This document shows positions 1-9,783 of a DNA stretch of 64,000 nt, one piece after another. The translations under genes were made by a program, and so were the position numbers. Source of the DNA: Diphasiastrum complanatum (Eukaryota; Streptophyta; Lycopodiopsida; Lycopodiales; Lycopodiaceae); NCBI GenBank assembly GCA_029204225.1, contig MU832127.1, positions 1-64,000 of the forward strand. Reading direction: 5' to 3'. Position 1 is the first letter of the stretch; each line of letters begins with the position of its first letter. Below the pieces are notes generated by a model. The model did not search any database, had not been told where the DNA came from, and worked only from the letters and a program-made list of their open reading frames with translations.

Positions 1-195
1 AAGTCACCTTGGCTGAAATAAAGATTGTGTGCGAAGGCCTAGCTAACATTGTAATTCCGAAACCCTTCACCCTAACTTTTTCAAGAGGGCAAACATTTGT
101 CGGGAAAGCGGGGGGTGGAAATTGTACCTTATGCCCCCTCTCACCTTTTTTTTGATTTTTTTTTAATTATGGGGCCCAATGAAATATTCGGCCCC

Positions 196-198
<3 letters not shown>

Positions 199-268
<70 letters not shown>
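199..268. repeat. CT dinucleotide microsatellite
   Basis: About 34 uninterrupted CT units. The run creates artificial Leu-Ser open frames. Confidence 0.97.
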
Positions 269-270
<2 letters not shown>

Positions 271-779
271 CCGCACAATCCCCCCACACGCGCGCACACA
301 AACACCATCGGTCGCCGTCATCGAGGGGCTCACATCGCTATATTAATTAAAACAATAGTGCTTGAACGGAGTGCTCACCAGCGTGTGGGCAGCGTGAGCA
401 TGAACCTTTTTTTTAAAAGAAAGTTTGAAAATTTTTCTGGCCGCAAGCAGGCAAACGTACGAGTGTTTTCTTGAAGAGAGAGCATTCGTCGCGCCTCCTC
501 CCTGTTCGTTTATTTGTCGATCGGCGATGGTGGAAGTTATCTTATTTGGATCAATTTATCGCTCTCTTCGAGTGCAGCGTGCATGTCCTCACTGCCATTG
601 CCACAGACGTGCATTTAATTCACTATTGCATGCCTGCTTTTGTTTTGACAGATCGCTTTTTGTTTCTGCTCCGCATTCCTTGAATTGCTTTAATCCTTGG
701 CTTCCTTGTAAAAACTAAAGCATTTTCATAGAAAAATAAACAAAAATTGAAAAGTTGTGCGAGATATTGAATGTGCGAT

Positions 780-811
780 CTCTCTCACTCTCTCTCTCTC
801 TCTCTCTCTCT
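780..811. repeat. CT dinucleotide microsatellite
   Basis: About 14 CT units with one interruption near the start. Confidence 0.9.
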
Positions 812-1303
812 ACGCATCAATAACGCTGACCCTCCGGATTGCAAGGACAGCCAGCTGGCGTTGCCCGTCACGGGCAGGGGAGGGGCAAGGCCGGGTTTTG
901 AATTTCCCCGCACGGACACGCATACTAGTCTTTATTCATCTCATTCTTCTTCGTTTTCTTCTTCTCTCTCCCATTGGCCTTCACAATTGCCGACTTCTCC
1001 TTCTTCCATATTCAATTTCAGCCAATTTTCAAAAGCATCCACCTGCTTTTTCTTCCTCCATCATCACTAATCGCTACTCTGAACTGCGTCTAATGGAGCG
1101 ACTTCATCGATATCTTCACACTCAGCTGCTGGTATTTTATTCTTGTTTTATTGATCATGCCAATCGTTTCAATTATGCTTGGAGCTTTTGCTTTCAAGGG
1201 CTATCTTATTCGAAGTGCTTCACTTTTGTTAGCTAATAATTTGTGCAGCTAATTGCAGGTTTCTGGAATTATTAGCGTCTGAGCCGACTGCGGATCAATC
1301 TTC

Positions 1304-2754
1304 ATGCGAATGATGTCGTCGGATAATACAAGCTATGTTGCTTCGGAGGATCCTTACCAGAGAGCTACAGCTGGTTGGAATGCACAAGATTGGGTGGAGC
1401 CTGCATTAATTGCGATGCATGCAGCGCATCAATTTCGGTCATGCATGCTTGAACATCCGGCCATGGCAGAGGTGACGTCGCATTCCTCACATCTTCACAA
1501 TCTTGATGAAAGAAGATGGCAACAATATTCAGGACGTTTTCCAAGGAAAAGCTTATCAGAAGTAGATCAAGGAGCTTGGAAAGATCGGCTGTACTCACGA
1601 CGTCGATACGCTAATTTCCTTGAAGAACCCAAGGCCCAAAGGGCGGCTCACAACACGGATTATCTCAAGCATGCTCACTTACATGACCAAGATAAGCATT
1701 CTTCAAGCCAAGACGTGAGGGAGATTTATGTAAGAAGTGATTCATCTTTACTTTTATCACGCCCGTTACATGTGGATGAAAGTCCTGGGTGCAACGGTTC
1801 TAAACGAGATTCAGCTTCTGGCCGGTACGTGAGACAGATTTCTGCAAGCAAAGATCCATCTTCACTCGTATCACGTTTGTTACATGAGAAAAATCCTGGC
1901 TACAACAGTTGCAAGGAAGAGTCCAGCCTCAAGCCAGTACGCCGAAAGAGGATTTTCCAGGCAATGATCACAGCTCTTTACTGTTATCACGCTTGTTACA
2001 TGCGGAAATTCCTGGGCGAAACAGTTTTAAGGAAGATTCAGCTTCAACCCAGTATGCAAGAGAGATTTGTTCAAGAAATGATCCATCTTTACTCTTATCA
2101 CGCCTGTTACATGAGGAAATTACTCCTGGCTGCAACAGTTTTCAGGAAGATTCATCATCAATCCAGTACGCAAGAGAGCTTTGTGCAAGCAATGATCCAT
2201 CTTTACTCTTATCACGCCTGTTACATGGGGAAAGTCCTGGCTGCATGACCAGTTCTAAGAAAGATTCCGCTTCAAATCAGTACGCTAAAGAGATTTGTGG
2301 AAGCAATGATCCCTCCTTACTCTTATCACGCCTGTTACATGAGAAAATTCCTGGGCGCAAGGAAGATTCAACTGACTGCAACAGTTCTAAGGAAGATTCG
2401 GCTTCAAGCCAGTATGCGAAAGACATTTGTCCAAGCAATGATCCCTCTTTACTCTTATCAGGCCTGTTACAAGAAGAAACTTATGGCTGCAACAGTTCTA
2501 AGGAAGATTCTGCTTCAAATCAGTACAAGAAAGAGACTCGTTCAAGCAATGATCCCTCTTTACTCTTATCACGCCTGTTAAATGCGGAAACTCCTGACTG
2601 CAGCAGTTCTGAGAAAGGGAGCAAATCTGAATTATATTCACATTTCAGAAATTTGTCTGTGAATAACTGCTCCAGAACCCAGCTTGGATCATCGAGTACC
2701 CAGGTAGCATCTTCTTGCTACTCGTGTTTACATCAATACACTGTTGTTGATTAG
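1304..2754 (+). CDS. Unrecognised tandem-repeat protein with about eight LxxLL-containing 36-residue repeats; one frame break
   Basis: I do not recognise this family. The start at 1304 follows an in-frame stop at 1280. About 140 residues of polar, non-repetitive sequence come first (no signal peptide or membrane segment seen), then about eight units of roughly 36 residues (108 bp). The unit core is NDPSLLLSRLLH, followed by an acidic/serine stretch and an S-x-QYAKEIC-like tail. LSRLL inside the core fits the LxxLL helix motif. The reading frame changes near 1930: frame 2 carries repeats 1-2 and frame 1 carries repeats 3-8, ending at TAG 2752-2754. The second unit has one extra base compared with its sister units (22 versus 21 nt between matching GAAGA and CCCAG anchors). 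Either this allele is broken, or the base is a sequencing error. Function is unknown; nuclear protein-protein contact through LxxLL helices is only a guess. Confidence 0.6.
1720..2640. repeat. Coding minisatellite, period about 108 bp, about eight copies
   Basis: DNA-level tandem repeat that encodes the 36-residue units. Copies differ by substitutions and small in-frame length changes; unit 6 carries an extra seven or so residues. The protein pattern is kept despite nucleotide change, which hints at past selection. Confidence 0.85.
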
Positions 2755-3204
2755 CAGCAAAAGCGAAATAATGATGAAGTAGATGGAGCAGCTAGAACAT
2801 ATGCTTTTTACTGACCGAGTATCTTGTTTTCTATAGATCAAAACGGTCCCCCCCCCCCCGCAAGTGTGCCTCAATAAGCAGTATTTCTAATCTTGATATC
2901 TTCTTGTACAGACTGTACAACACAAGTAAAACGCATTGCTTCTCTTTCTGCTTGAAAGACAAACAGCTTTTGAATTCGCTTCCTATTACATTGCAAGCTC
3001 CTGGAATGCGAAGTAATTTTTTGAAACTCTGAATCCCAGCTGGTCAATTATAAGAAACTGATGGTATACTCCAAAAGGCATTTTGAATGTTTTCAATTGC
3101 AGTTTTTCCGACTCTCAGCCATATCAGAGAACAATGCTTTCCGTAGTCAGAATTTTCCCGTATTGATCTGTGGTAGAAAGCCTATAAATGAGTGAAAAAA
3201 TTTA
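2755..3204. other. Non-coding stretch with a poly-C run
   Basis: Possible 3' UTR of the repeat-protein gene. A run of about 12 C lies near 2849-2861. No gene is seen. Confidence 0.4.
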
Positions 3205-3282
3205 CAGTTATTCCAGAATAACAACTACACACTAGAATCACTGTTTTAACCACACTTTTCTTAACGTGCATTTTGCTGCAAT

Positions 3283-3320
<38 letters not shown>

Positions 3321-4545
3321 GTGTTGAAAATTTTAGCTTTAAATTTTTTCTATTTTTGTTTTGTTAATAGTGAACGCTCTTTCTTTTGGCAATTTTCACC
3401 TTGCTTGTGTTGTGATTATGTTTTGTAATGTGCAAGGTATTAGTTCTCTATTTCGCTTTGAAAACTACCAAAATGGTATTTTACCAATTCCGAATATTTT
3501 ATTAAAGTTGGTGTTGTGTTTACAAGTTCTTTGTGTTTCATACATGCCATCATGCTTCAATTTGCCATTATAGCTACTCAACCCACTATTTTAGTCCAAC
3601 GCCCCTCGTAGGTCACTAAGAACAAAGCACTGGAAGGGAGGTTGAGGCACTAATCCTCAGCTTGTCTCTTTGTCATCTCTTCTACCTTCACTCCCTACGT
3701 TAGATTTTAGTATTAGTCCTCTTTCGTTAAGCACTAGACTTTATTTTAGTTGTAGGGAACTAAGTACAACAAAAGGACTCCAAACATGGTCTCTAAGGAC
3801 TTTTTGTGCAAATAATCAATGCTAAATCTGGAATTTGACTGCCTTGATGTAAAATTGAGTAACTTGTTAACCAATTTACATATTTTCTTGTGTATAATAC
3901 AACATGGCTTTCTTAGTAACTACATATTAATTTTCGAAAATTGTAAAATATTAGGAGATGATAGACATATTTAATCCCTTAAAAGACATATTTAATTTAA
4001 TATCATGTACGATAATTCAATCTGTATGCATGACCATATTTATAAAGTACCTTTAGTTCTAAACGACCATGTTGAATAAGATGTTTTTTAGTTGTTTAAC
4101 AAATTTTTTGACGAAGTTCTATATTGTTCGTTGTTGGCATAACTTGTGTGGTGGTGCTAGGGACGAATAGATGTATTAATTGAAATACTCAATCATAGGA
4201 AAGTTAGAGACAAAGTCTTGATTTTTTCTTCATAGGGAAGACCTATATTCCATCGTGGTAGTGAAGATAATGTCACATTAGGATATGATAAGGTCACATT
4301 AGGATACATGATATAATTACAAGATTCAAGAATTTCAAAGTATCACATTTTTAATTTCAGCTAAATCAAAATCAAACAACAAATTTTGAGACTTTGGTTG
4401 TCTACTCTTTCTTTTTTAGCATATCTAGCTCTAGCACTCCTAGTAGATCAACTCATTATACTGTGAATGAGGATGATTTGCTAGAGTATATTCGTTAGCT
4501 TATGCCCATTAAGAGTGAACTTTCTCCCCGAATCACCTAGCCAAT
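3205..4545 (+). repeat. Left arm of a large inverted repeat pair
   Basis: This stretch is matched in reverse complement by 16645-18283. Shared landmarks include the GA/CT microsatellite, the AACAACTACACACTAGAATC segment at one end and TTAGCTTATGCCC at the other. It has no coding capacity I can defend. It could be a non-autonomous element present in two orientations, or the ends of one larger inverted structure. Confidence 0.85.
3285..3318. repeat. GA dinucleotide microsatellite
   Basis: About 17 GA units. Its counterpart in the inverted arm at 18083 has expanded to about 66 units. Confidence 0.95.
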
Positions 4546-5153
4546 CATGTAATATAGCTGATTATTCATCTTTGGTACAACAGAGCCACAAGATTAGCAT
4601 TTCCTTACAACAGAGTCACCATCATGGAAGGAGCCACCTCGGTGTTTCTTGTTGTCGGGTCGTGATGAGGATGTTGGTGGCCATTTATAATACATGCCCA
4701 ACGCAGGATGTAAATAAATACTAAGTGCTCTCATGGCCTCAATTTTGTGAGCAATGTAATTAACAGTCAAACACCGCATAATGATGCACTTGTACTGCAC
4801 AAAGCGCCATTAGCTATAAATACGCCTTGAAGCATTAGGAAGAATAAGCAACTAGTTTTAGTTAAGTGCCTCGGAGCATAGTAGGAAATCTATATGGCAC
4901 GGCTTGAGTGAAAATTAAAAAAAGCATTGTAAAGTCAAGTCACTTGCAAAATAAATAACAACAAGTTATCTTAGATTGTTTTAGAAATGAGCCAATAAGA
5001 AAGTGCCACTTCATCTCTTTTGGACCTAACTATATAAGGGCCAGATCCTCTCTAAAATCTTATCACAAGAAATGGAGTTGATCTATTGATATTATGAATG
5101 TTTAAAATCAGCCATGTTTAAAATCTCTCTGCATAAGCGCTAGGTATACTAGG
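4546..5153. other. Unassigned AT-rich stretch with a TATA-like motif
   Basis: No gene is recognised. A promoter-like TATATAAGG on the plus strand lies at about 5033-5041, but no plausible transcript follows it. It may belong to a decayed LTR. Confidence 0.3.
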
Positions 5154-5420
5154 TTAGTTGTAGATCCTCTGCCTGGTCAATGGTTGAAACACTTCGATAT
5201 CCTTCAGTAAAAACTGGTGCACATACATGTTGTTTTGATCAAGACCAAGCACTCTGAGGAAGACATAGTATATGTGCTTGCATTCTAGATAGGGCTTTCC
5301 CTCCACCTGCCTTTTCTGAATATCAGGACAGGTACACATAGGGCTATTGGTGATATGAACATCATAGACTATGCAAGTATGTAGCTCATAAATGCAAAAT
5401 GCCAAGTTTGGCCTACATAG
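5154..5420 (-). pseudogene. SWIM-type zinc-finger protein fragment
   Basis: The minus-strand frame of about 83 residues carries CTCPD, then CKHIYYVFLRVLGL about 16 residues later. That is the CxCx(n)CxH spacing of a SWIM zinc finger. The sequence after it (RVLGLDQNN) resembles SWIM domains of ZSWIM2-like ubiquitin-ligase proteins of plants and animals. No start codon, RING domain or flanking exon was found, so this looks like a captured or decayed fragment. A MULE-transposase SWIM domain is the main alternative. The family call is knowledge-based; the non-functional status is inference. Confidence 0.6.
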
Positions 5421-5691
5421 AACTCGAGCTACATGGTAATGTAATGTCTAGATTGAAGAATACAACTTGCATATAGTTTGTAGACATAGAATTAGCAAAG
5501 TCAAGCTTGTAGAAACTCGTGGCAATTCACATGCATTAATTGTAGGTGATCCATAGTGACATGCAAGGCATGCACAAAGTGTAATGGACACATGCATGAT
5601 GATTTGTACTTTGTTAGTTAGAACTAGTACACTTGTAAAAAGTTGGTAGAATTTCATGCATGGCAAGTGACAAATGTCACATAGACTCTAG
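5421..5691. other. Unassigned stretch
   Basis: No supported coding region between the SWIM fragment and the copia fragment. Confidence 0.3.
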
Positions 5692-6380
5692 ATGTCACTT
5701 AGTGATGGAGAAGGATCACTCATGGTGTCCAGTTTTTCTTCATCACCTTTCAAAAAAGATGGAGCTTGGTACATAGACAGTGGAGCTTCTTCACATATGT
5801 GCTGTTCAAAGGAGTCATTTGACTCAATCTTACCTTTCAAAGGACTCAAGAGATCTATTTATACAACTAATGATCATGAGTGCCCAATAGAAGGAATTGG
5901 CAATATTCCATTGAAACTTGCTTCTTCAAAAGTTCTTGCACTTTCTAATGTTCTTTTCATTCCAAAGCTTACAAAGAACTTAATCAGTGTGGCAAAGTTG
6001 CTTGATAATGGTTGTGATGTAAAGTTCAACTCCAATACTTGTTTTATCAAGAGAAATGATGAGATCCTTGTTGATGGATCTAGATGTGGTGGAATATTTA
6101 AGTTGAATTCTTATGAGAATGCAAACCTTTGTGAAGTTGCTTTGTTATCTAAGGAGGAGCTGTGGCATAGAAGGTTGGTTCATCCTAACTTCAAATCTAT
6201 GTCTTCTAAAAGGCTATTGGTCTTCCAAAATCCCTTTCTAAAGATTTCAAGCCTTGTGAGGCTTGTGCCATTGCAAAGTCACACAAAAAGCCATATCAGA
6301 AGTCTTTTATAAAGACTACTCATCTTTTGGAACTTATACACTCAGATGTACATTTTTCCTCTTCTAAAAGTATTGGTGGT
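5692..6380 (+). pseudogene. Ty1/copia polyprotein fragment (protease to GAG-pre-integrase)
   Basis: The plus-strand frame opens with the aspartic protease context WYIDSGASSHM, typical of copia elements. It runs through the middle of the polyprotein to the pre-integrase motif LWHRRLVHPNF. The frame then shifts near 6210, after which a zinc-binding CEACAIAKSH segment and an IHSDV segment (the integrase start) can still be read in another frame. The copy stops near 6380, where LTR-like sequence begins. Gag, most of integrase, reverse transcriptase and RNase H are absent, so this copy is dead. Confidence 0.85.
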
Positions 6381-6395
6381 GCAACATGTTTTGTA

Positions 6396-6664
6396 ATGTA
6401 GAAAAATCAGCATTTACACACAAAATGAGATGCAAACACTAATAGAACTTGATCAAACTTGAATGAAATGATAAAGTACTATTGTTGTCTGTACAAAACT
6501 AGCAAGATACTGTATTTCATGCGTGTGAATTCGAAATTAGTAATTATAGATCATTCTACACATAAAATTGCATGCAATCACAAGTATAGTGCACAAATGG
6601 ATAGTAGAACCCAAGAGAACCAAGTATAAGCATGAAATGAGGTAGAGAAGAGAGAAGATTTGTA
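6396..6664. mobile_element. LTR fragment, same family as the solo LTR at 62451-63101
   Basis: The sequence GTAGAAAAATCAGCAT and the following 270 bp match the interior of the solo LTR in the same orientation, with substitutions. The match is lost after about 6664. The piece abuts the broken copia coding fragment, so it may be a remnant of that element's LTR. Confidence 0.65.
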
Positions 6665-7390
6665 TAGACCCAAAAGGATTGCCCCTAAGATGAGGATAGG
6701 ATAAGGCATGCTCGAGATCATCATAATCACTATGGTCTCTATCACTCATCCAATGCATCTTATTTTAGTTGTTTGAGTTTTTTATTGGCTTATGTATTTG
6801 GTGTTGTAATATAAATATGATGCTTTTAGTACTATTACTTCCACGTGGAGCTTTTTCTTGTGTTATTGTTTTTCTGCAGATTTCTTACATTTCTTCTTGA
6901 ATCAATTATCATCTCATAGGTGTTAAAAATGCACAAGCTAGTTTGAACCAATTTTGGTCATATGACTTGTAGTTGACAATTTGGCCATGTTGTGGCATGT
7001 CACACATGCCAAATAGCATAGGATGATTTTCAAGAACTTTATTCCTCATCCTACTTTGTGATGGCACTTTTGGAATGAGGCCAAAATGTACATAGATAGG
7101 CCAGAGAAAAGCTAGGAGCTAAAAATAGCAATTTTTACATTGTTTTTGGATCTCAAGATCTTGACCCCCAATTACGGTGGATAAAGTGACCTATTAGGTT
7201 GGATGTTAAGGTCAGGTCAGGATGAGTTCAGAGAAGACCTAAAGTGCTTAGATCCGAGCTACTTATGTATAAATATTTGATGGATTCTCCATCAAAGAAT
7301 GAGTAAAAATTTGGTTTTCCTTCTATCATTGTTGTTTGTGATCTCTATGTTTGATATTTGCCATTTGCATCTGTGGGATTGATTTGAGAA
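6665..7390. other. Unassigned stretch
   Basis: No gene or clear repeat family is recognised. It may contain the 5' part of the peptidase-like gene that follows. Confidence 0.3.
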
Positions 7391-8926
7391 TTGAGGTACT
7401 ATCCTCTGAAGAGGGTGACGCTGATGCCCAAAGACATGTTGCTTGTTATAAGGCCTCGGAACACATATGACAGCATTTTTAAGTCTAGATTCACATATAG
7501 GAAAGTTCCTCTTGCCAAAGGGCCTGTCCCACCCCCAAAAAAGAGAAAACAAGCACAACCCAGGCAAGCACAACCCAGGCAAGCACAACCCAAGCCTAGG
7601 TCTCCTAGCTCTTCACCCTCATCTCCTTCCTTTAAAAGAGATGTGGGGTTGAAAGCCCTCCCGTAACCCCTGATCTTGAAATCACAACTTCTCCTTCTCA
7701 ACATTTGGAGGATCTAAATACAGTGGTGGACAAGATTGTATTTAATGCTAATGCAACTGATAAAGAGTTGCATATTAGACTCCCCAATGATCCAAAGGAC
7801 ACATTCCTTGATTCTGAAAGATACATTGATTTTGATATCTAAATAGCCACAATAGACGATCTTGGAGGAGAGTTTTTGTTTCGTATAGATGATATTAATT
7901 TTAAAATGCATATCAAAGACTAGCATTGTAAGGAGCTAAAGGAAAAAACCTCCCATATCTCAGATACAGTCGTTGAAGTAGGGTGTATATATTATGTACA
8001 TAAATACACATATACAATAACCACGGACATTTGGCTTATATCTCCATGTTTTGGGCCTTAGTTGCATAAAGAGAGGAAAGCCAGAAGGCTCTTTAGGCAC
8101 ACAAGCAAGGAGGCATCAATATTCATCATTCCGTCCTGTGCAAAGTAAGATAATTTTGTTTTGTAAGATTTGTTTTTTTGGAAACTCTTATAGATTCTAG
8201 TCATTCATTGCTTGTCATTTGCTGGCAGCAAACATTGGAGCGTGCACGTAATATCTTTAAAAGTAGATTCTACTGGAAGCTACACACTTGTGTGCATGAA
8301 AATGAATTTCTTGAATGCCACCCATTCCATTGTTAACTCTATGTACAAGAGGATGGTGGAGCTCTTGCCTAGGCCAGATGGGTTGATTGTAAATACCAAC
8401 ATGGAGATTGTTGATGCAAAGGTAAAAGGATCTTTTCATGTTTTTTATTTACATGATGGCATGGATTTTAGAATTATATTGAATTATAGTTTAACAATTT
8501 TTTGTTGTAATCTTTCAGTCTTCACAACAAGACGATGCTTTCAACTGTGAATGGTTTTCCATCTGGAATGTTAAATCATTCTTGGATTCGTATATGATGC
8601 AAACTCCAAATGCTAATATATGTGAGGTAAATTTCTCAACTTCTAATATCTTGATGATATTATGCTAACTTTGTGTAATTATATTTTATTAGACATTGGC
8701 TAATACATACACTCAATGTTTTAAATTGCAGTTCCAATGCCCTGAAGTATCAACACTATTCATTAGTTCTGACACAAAATGTTACAAATCCTACTATCGT
8801 CTGCAAGGCGCTACAAGCATGAAGGCGTTGCGGACGAAGCTGCCCCAGAGGTGGATAGTGAAGTTGCAGTGCTTGAGGATCTGCCTCAGGCACGTATGAT
8901 TGGAATGTAAATATTAAAATATAAGT
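7391..8926 (+). pseudogene. Ulp1/C48-like cysteine peptidase gene, spliced and damaged
   Basis: A basic/proline-rich segment (PPKKRKQ, then repeated QAQPR) precedes an acidic region. A peptidase-like domain then spreads over exons. Good GT-AG introns are visible at 8145-8228, 8422-8518 and 8627-8731, and the reading phase is kept across each. Joined exons give a KHWSVHV motif (candidate catalytic His) and, in exon 8519-8626, QQDDAFNC. That has the Gln-six-before-Cys spacing of the C48 family, although the usual Gly after Cys is Glu. The catalytic Asp position is not clear. Frame changes near 7640 and in the last exon, plus an in-frame TAA near 7841, suggest a pseudogene. C48 domains also occur in plant transposons (MULE, CACTA), so a mobile-element origin is possible. 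Confidence 0.55.
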
Positions 8927-9250
8927 TCTGACACTTGCTGATTTAAAATACAAATATATAGAACGATATCATCACATGATGAAGGCAGAAAGTGGTCTAT
9001 TATTAAAAGCCACAAATATTTTATTTTAATTTTAAGAACAATGTACATTTTTCAAAATACTGAATACTATTTGTTCAATGAAATCTTGAAGTCATTTGAG
9101 ACAGTTTTGTATTGCTTTTTTGAAAGGTACATTGTTGCATGTCTATCATCCCAATGTTTATGCGGTTTCGGCAATTTCTATGCTTCTATTTAAATCCTTG
9201 CACTGTATGCGATTTTCTTGTCTTGGTCTTACCTGTACACCAAAGAAACT

Positions 9251-9783
9251 TGTTAAACAATATTGTAAGGGAAGCTCCCTAAGATCCTGCTTACAATATA
9301 ACACACAATGGAAAACACACTATGGAGCAACCACCCAACCAAGTAGAAGCAACCAATCAACCCTAGAAGCTTCACCCCCAAGCCAAGGAACAAGAGGCAT
9401 GAATGTAGAGTGAAACCCTTGCAATGAATCCATGATCACAATGAGGAGTAGGGCAAGTTTGGCCTCAATATATAGAGCCAAAAGCATCTTGGGCACATAG
9501 CCATGCATAGCCCTAAGTTCCCTATACATAGATTCACCTATAATAGAATTCTAAGCATGGACCACCTATTCATAGAATTGCCATTGATAACTCTACACAT
9601 GCATACACTGTCTCATACCTTGTCTAAACTCCATTTAGTGTGTTATGGGCCTCACAAGGATATTAGTTACTTTCAGGTCACATCCAGTATGACGTGGCAT
9701 AACTAACAGCTTGATTTACTGGAGTACCGTGTATCCAAGCCTAGGAGTATAATGAATCCTACTTATTGGTTATGGACATAACA
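9251..9783 (-). mobile_element. Candidate LTR (3' LTR on the minus strand) of a non-coding LTR-type element
   Basis: Read on the minus strand, a polypurine tract (AAGGAGGGAAGAA) is followed directly by TGTTATGTCC, the expected start of a 3' LTR. The plus-strand left end TGTTAAAC gives matching TGTTA...TAACA ends, a length of about 533 bp and a TATA box (CTATATATTG) near 9464-9474. The left boundary is inferred from the TG...CA rule only. The right part (9690-9783) recurs at 50110-50204 and 61224-61319. Confidence 0.6.

Larger units (their letters stand above)
1..1303. other. CT-rich leader region upstream of the repeat-protein gene
   Basis: No convincing coding region is seen. The stretch holds two CT microsatellites and pyrimidine-rich sequence of the kind common in plant promoters and 5' leaders. 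An in-frame TGA at 1280-1282 shows that the ATG at 1304 is the first usable start of the downstream gene. A short palindrome with 7-bp arms (TGCCCGT/ACGGGCA) lies near 864-878. Open frames here are products of the CT repeats and were not called. Confidence 0.4.

Noticed and set aside
97-718. Overlapping open frames in the CT-rich leader
   Set aside because: They are created by the CT microsatellite (Leu-Ser runs) and have no domain or codon signal.
864-878. Second Helitron 3' end
   Set aside because: A hairpin-like TGCCCGTCACGGGCA is present but no CTRR-T follows at the right distance.
5031-5045. Promoter of a plus-strand gene
   Set aside because: A TATA-like motif is present but nothing coding follows within 600 bp.
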